DNA from: Candidatus Flexifilum affinis
GTDB taxonomy: Bacteria; Chloroflexota; Anaerolineae; Aggregatilineales; Phototrophicaceae
NCBI GenBank assembly: GCA_016713325.1
Contig: JADJPJ010000002.1
Span: 434,001 to 498,000, forward strand
Reading direction: 5' to 3'
DNA length: 64,000 nt
The first letter of the stretch is position 1, and each line of letters opens with the position of its first letter. Below the pieces are notes generated by a model, which was not told the DNA's origin, did no database searches, and worked only from the letters and a program-made list of their open reading frames with translations. Positions 60,278 to 64,000 of the stretch are shown here, piece after piece. Both the position numbers and the translations under genes were made by a program.

Positions 60278-62347
60278 TTACCCGTCGGTGTGAGCCAGGA
60301 GGACGACCACGCTGTGATCGTCGACAATGTAGTCACCGGCGTCGACGATCGCGTGGCGGCCGCGCTCGCAGAAGTCGTTGGGCGGCGGCAGAGAGGTGTC
60401 GACGATACGGCTCCAGCGCTCGCCCTTTCGCAGGGGCGGCAGCTCGAAGTGCAGCGGCTCCCAGAAGGCGTTGATCATGACGTGCATGTATTCCCGGCTG
60501 CGGTCGTTGCCGAGCGAGAAGGCCAGCGTGCGCGAGCCGCTGCTCCAGTCGGGCTGATGCAGACGCGCGCCATGCCAGGTGAAGGCCATCCGGTTGTCTT
60601 CTTCCAGGCTGGAGTAGAACGTCTCTTGCTGGAAGACCTTGTGCGACTGCACGAATTGGATCAGGCCCTGAGTGAAACGCAGCAGGCCCTGATGCTTCTC
60701 GACCAGCGTCCAGTCGAACCAGCTAATCTCGTTGTCCTGCCCATAGGCGTTGTTGTTGCCCCCCTGGGAGCGGCGGACCTCGTCGCCCATCAGCAGCATG
60801 GGCGTGCCCTGCGACATAAACATGATGGTCAGGAAATTGCGGATCTGCCGTTCGCGCAGGCTCTCGATGGCCATGTCGGTCGTGGGGCCTTCCCAGCCAC
60901 AGTTCCAACTGTTGTTGCTGCTATCGCCATCGTTGTTATTCTCGCCGTTGGCCTCGTTGTGCTTATCGTTGTAGGAGACCAGGTCGTTGAGCGTGAAGCC
61001 GTCGTGGCAGGTGATGAAGTTGATGCTGCGGTTGATGGCTCGTCCGGCGTCGCCATAGAGATCCGGGCTGGCCAGCATGCGTGTTGCCAGCGCGGAGACC
61101 ATGCCGCCGTCGCTCTTGATGAACTTGCGGACGTCGTCGCGGAACTTGCCGTTCCATTCGGCCCAGCGGTGGCCGATGAACGAGCCGACCTGGTAGAGGC
61201 CGCCGGCGTCCCAGGCCTCGGCGATGATTTTGGTGCCGGCCAGGACGGGGTCGGATTCGATCTCCCACAGAATAGGCGGGCTGGGCAGGGGGTTGCCCCA
61301 TTCATCGCGGGAGAGGACGGCGGCCAGGTCGAAGCGGAAGCCGTCGACGTGCATCTCCGATACCCAGTAGCGCAGGCTGTCCAAGATCAGCCGGCGGACG
61401 ATGGATTGGTTGGCGTTGAAGGAATTGCCGCAGCCGGAGTAGTTCATGTAGTAGCGATTGTCGGGCGCCAGGATGTAGTAGGCGCGGTTCTCCAGACCCC
61501 GGTAGCTGATCCAGGGACCGTTCTCGTTGCCCTCGGCCGTATGGTTGTAGACGACGTCGAGGATGACCTCGATGCCGGCCTTGTGCAGCGCCTTGACCAT
61601 ATCGCGGAATTCGTTGACGGCGGCGAGCGGCTGGCCGTCCGAGGCGTAGGCCGCGTGGGGGGCGAAGAAGGCGAACGGGGTGTAGCCCCAGTAGTTGGAA
61701 TGGGCGGTGAACGGCTTGTCCTGCGGATCGAACTGCTGGATGGGCAGAAGCTCAACAGCGGTGATGCCGAGCTGTTTGAGATAAGGGATCTTTTCGATCA
61801 GGCCCAGGTAGGTGCCGCGCAGTTCCGGCTTCACGCCTGACGACGGGTGTTTGGTGAAGCCGCTGACATGCATTTCGTAGATGACCGAGCGCGTATATGG
61901 GAGTTGCAGCGGCCGGTCGCCTTCCCAATCGTAGGCCGCGGTATCGACAACTACGCCCTTCATACTGTGCGCGCAGTTGTCTTCGCCATAGCGAGTTGCC
62001 AGGCCGCGATCCCAGTCGTCCATGACGACGCCGCGCGCGTAGGGATCGAGCAGCACCTTCGACCCGTCGAAGCGAAAACCGACCTCGGGGTTCATCGGGC
62101 CATGCACGCGATAGGCATACACCTGCCCGGACTTCACACCCGGCACGAACATGTGCCAGTAGTAAAACGTCTTGTTGCGCTTGGCATCGAATGGGATTAC
62201 GCGTGCCGGCTTGTGATACTTGCCCTCGTCGAAAAGGAGCAGCTCAACCCGTTCGCAGTTCTTGGAAAAAACGCTGAAGTTCACGCCGTCGGGATGGACG
62301 GTTGCGCCGAGCGGAAAGCTGCGCCCCGGCAGCGGCTTCGATGTCAT
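60278..62347 (-). CDS. glgX: glycogen debranching enzyme GlgX
   Basis: Hydrolyses alpha-1,6 branches of limit dextrins in glycogen degradation. The 689-residue protein has an N-terminal CBM48 (FPLGATVHPDGVNFSVFSK), the GH13 barrel with DVVYNHTAEGNE, the nucleophile in VDGFRFDLA (about 340), the acid/base in IIAEAWDAGG, and FITCHDGFTLNDLV, then an Asn-rich ENNNDGDSSNNSWNCG loop typical of isoamylase/GlgX. ATG 62347 follows GGGGGACAAT; ATG 62359 gives MGDN before it and is possible. No other glycogen genes are adjacent. Confidence 0.95.
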   Translation of the reverse strand: MTSKPLPGRSFPLGATVHPDGVNFSVFSKNCERVELLLFDEGKYHKPARVIPFDAKRNKTFYYWHMFVPGVKSGQVYAYRVHGPMNPEVGFRFDGSKVLLDPYARGVVMDDWDRGLATRYGEDNCAHSMKGVVVDTAAYDWEGDRPLQLPYTRSVIYEMHVSGFTKHPSSGVKPELRGTYLGLIEKIPYLKQLGITAVELLPIQQFDPQDKPFTAHSNYWGYTPFAFFAPHAAYASDGQPLAAVNEFRDMVKALHKAGIEVILDVVYNHTAEGNENGPWISYRGLENRAYYILAPDNRYYMNYSGCGNSFNANQSIVRRLILDSLRYWVSEMHVDGFRFDLAAVLSRDEWGNPLPSPPILWEIESDPVLAGTKIIAEAWDAGGLYQVGSFIGHRWAEWNGKFRDDVRKFIKSDGGMVSALATRMLASPDLYGDAGRAINRSINFITCHDGFTLNDLVSYNDKHNEANGENNNDGDSSNNSWNCGWEGPTTDMAIESLRERQIRNFLTIMFMSQGTPMLLMGDEVRRSQGGNNNAYGQDNEISWFDWTLVEKHQGLLRFTQGLIQFVQSHKVFQQETFYSSLEEDNRMAFTWHGARLHQPDWSSGSRTLAFSLGNDRSREYMHVMINAFWEPLHFELPPLRKGERWSRIVDTSLPPPNDFCERGRHAIVDAGDYIVDDHSVVVLLAHTDG

Positions 62348-62417
62348 ATTGTCCCCCATGTACAACAAATAAAGTCGCTTGATTTCCAACTATACCCGAC
62401 TTGACGAAATGCGACAC

Positions 62418-63410
62418 TCATCCGCGCGATGCGCCCTGCGCCCGCAGCAGGCGCGCGGCGAGCAGCAGCGCACCGGCGGTGATCAGACTGAAGAGGACCA
62501 TCCAGAACCCCATCCCGGCAAGGTAGGTCGCCGCCTGAGCCGGATCTTCTGTGCTGAGGAGCAGCACCAGCAGCCCGACCAGCCCACCGTCGATCAGCGT
62601 GAAGACCAGCGCCCCTGCGATCAGAGGCAGGACGTTGTCGACACTGGCGAACAGGAAGGGGGCGCCACAGCAGCCGAGCCCCAGCAGTAAAAGGACCGCG
62701 CTGGCGGCTATGAGGGAGTTGATGCGCACGGCAGTGGTCTCACTGCCGGCGATCGAGGAGCTGATTACGCCCAGCGCGCCGGTGAAGGCGGCGGTGATCA
62801 CGGGGACGACCAGGATGAAGGCGAGGACCACGACTATCCCGATCATTGGCGGGGCGGGGGCCAACTCCCGATGGACGAACACGACGATCAGCCAGATGGA
62901 GAGTACGAGGCGCAGCCCGATCGCTGTGCGGTGACGCACCCAAAGAACCTGCATCGCCGCCCACCACTTACCGATCGCGATTCGCCGGGCGGGGATGCCT
63001 GTCAGGACGAGCGCCTCCCAGGTACGCGCGCCCTTCTCACGGGCGATGCCTGTACTCGCCAACCGCGCGGCCAGCCCGGAGACCATCAGATTGTGGCCGA
63101 ACAGTATGCTCACGACCAGGAGGGTGGTGAATTCCAGGGCCAGACGGAGCAGCGAGACGACGTCGAAGGGGTCCGCGCGGGTAAGGGCCGCGATCTGGGC
63201 AGGAAACCCCTCGGCCACCAGGGCGACGATGTTTATCGCCAGTGCCAGCAGCATGAGGCGCGCCAGACGCAGACGACGGCCGGCCAGGTTGAGCCGCACG
63301 ATGTGCATCCGCTCGGCGCGAGCGACCGGGTTGGCGTTGAGACGGTCCAGGAGACGTCTGGGAGAGGTGAGGGCCGAGAACGATCGTTCGGCAAAGCTGG
63401 ATAGCGACAA
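62418..63410 (-). CDS. multi-pass membrane protein, ABC-2-permease-like
   Basis: 330 residues with about seven membrane segments. After a cytoplasmic region (SPRRLLDRLNANPVARAERM) the first helix begins near 50. The loop EKGARTWEALVLTGIPARRIAIGKWWAA is similar to the coupling region of ABC-2-type permeases, and the last helices are LVGLLVLLLSTEDP and FSLITAGALLLAARLL. TTG 63410 is chosen because AGAGGAG lies seven bases upstream; the longer frame is not coding. No ATPase gene is adjacent, so the transporter role is tentative. Confidence 0.8.
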   Translation of the reverse strand: MSLSSFAERSFSALTSPRRLLDRLNANPVARAERMHIVRLNLAGRRLRLARLMLLALAINIVALVAEGFPAQIAALTRADPFDVVSLLRLALEFTTLLVVSILFGHNLMVSGLAARLASTGIAREKGARTWEALVLTGIPARRIAIGKWWAAMQVLWVRHRTAIGLRLVLSIWLIVVFVHRELAPAPPMIGIVVVLAFILVVPVITAAFTGALGVISSSIAGSETTAVRINSLIAASAVLLLLGLGCCGAPFLFASVDNVLPLIAGALVFTLIDGGLVGLLVLLLSTEDPAQAATYLAGMGFWMVLFSLITAGALLLAARLLRAQGASRG

Positions 63411-63599
63411 CGGGCAACTCCTCTTCGCGGGCAATCGAAGTGTAGCACTGATTCCCTGGCCCGGCCCTTGAGCCTTCGTTCGGAGACACGGCTGGCATGG
63501 CGGCCAACGGGCCGATCTGGTTCGCGCGGCGCACAGTTGATAAACTTTCTTCATACGCTGAAATTGATTTAAACGACAGACGATGAAAGGCAGACGGCA

Positions 63600-64000
63600 A
63601 TGAGCGACAAATATCAGGCGTTGGTGGAACGCCTGAAAGAGATCCGCAACATCGACCGTGCGGCTGCGATCCTGCACTGGGACCAGCAGGTCAATATGCC
63701 GCGCGGCGGGTCCAGAGCACGGGCAGCGCAGCTTGCAACTCTCTCCAAGATTGGGCACGAGATGCTGATCAGCGACGAGACGGCCCGTCTGATCCAGGAC
63801 GCGGAGGCCGAGGTCGGCGGAGCCTCCTACGATTCGGTCGAAGCCAGCATGATCCGCGTGGCCAAGCGCGACTTCCATAAGTCGACATGCGTGCCGTCGA
63901 GCCTGGTGGCAGAGATGGCCGAGGCCGAGACGCTGGCTCACGAGGTGTGGGCAGAGGCGCGGGCGCAGGACGATTTCCCGAAATTTCTGCCGGCGCTTCA
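63600..64000 (+). CDS. carboxypeptidase Taq (M32), 5-prime part
   Basis: The frame ATG 63600 runs off the window, giving 133 residues of an M32 metallocarboxypeptidase: MSDKYQALVERLKEIRNID, AAILHWDQQVNMPRGGS and RARAAQLATLSKIGHEML are typical N-terminal helices of the family (the first part of about 500 residues). The HExxH motif lies beyond the end of the window. GAAAGG precedes the ATG. The gap 63411-63599 holds a divergent promoter region without other features. Confidence 0.9.
   Translation, partial: MSDKYQALVERLKEIRNIDRAAAILHWDQQVNMPRGGSRARAAQLATLSKIGHEMLISDETARLIQDAEAEVGGASYDSVEASMIRVAKRDFHKSTCVPSSLVAEMAEAETLAHEVWAEARAQDDFPKFLPAL

Overview
The window reads as an interior piece of a high-GC bacterial chromosome (roughly 60-65% G+C by eye) with tightly packed genes, frequent 4-base ATGA/GTGA overlaps, many GTG and some TTG starts, and standard stop codons. 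The gene set suggests a member of the Chloroflexota, most likely Anaerolineae-like. It includes a PPi-type phosphofructokinase with a class I aldolase, Thr/Pro-rich lipoproteins, several PD40/TolB-like propeller proteins, DUF3179, DUF4013, an FHA protein with a Cys-rich membrane segment, FmdB, RadA, and an ECF41 sigma factor. This placement is an inference from gene content. I saw no rRNA, tRNA, CRISPR array, prophage or complete insertion sequence.

Layout. 1-2600: divergent glycolytic pair (phosphofructokinase, class I aldolase). 2700-8660: a BMP/nucleoside-type ABC transporter operon (ATPase, two permeases, GNAT, DUF952); its first permease is broken and carries a large soluble insertion. 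8660-13250: leftward genes with two alpha/beta hydrolases, a PucR regulator and DUF309. 13300-14440: a metallo-beta-lactamase-fold protein and a small partner. 14450-22740: a long leftward run with DUF4013, TlpA thioredoxin, GH36 alpha-galactosidase, a PD40 protein, the TIGR03943/ArsP-type membrane pair and RadA. 23000-32800: cold shock protein, M14 peptidase lipoprotein, Thr/Pro-rich lipoprotein, DUF3179, thioesterase, PD40 protein, sulfite-oxidase-like enzyme, SbcD and a CysQ-like phosphatase.

33030-45770 is a rightward surface-glycan locus: two methyltransferases, four GT4 glycosyltransferases, a Wzx-like flippase, an AsnB-type amidotransferase and a sugar-nucleotide SDR, with a GNAT and a FecR-like protein embedded. 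45890-49220 holds a cysteine-free FmdB protein, a lytic transglycosylase, and an FAD oxidoreductase/ECF41 sigma operon preceded by an exact ECF41-type promoter. 49260-64000 holds a Kelch protein, zinc-ribbon/TetR genes divergent from a cytochrome P450, a haem-binding protein, a GABA-type aminotransferase preceded by a striking dyad, a sugar isomerase, an FHA protein, an LprG-like lipoprotein with an MFS exporter, GlgX, a membrane protein and the start of an M32 carboxypeptidase.

Five genes have interrupted reading frames. Four are explained by a one- or two-base change, three of them in short G or GC runs, which looks like assembly/sequencing indels. The ABC permease has a frameshift plus an in-frame TGA and may be truly decayed. 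The most informative observations are the self-consistent ECF41 module, the dyad in front of the aminotransferase, the LprG-MFS pair, the permease insertion and the cysteine-free FmdB protein.
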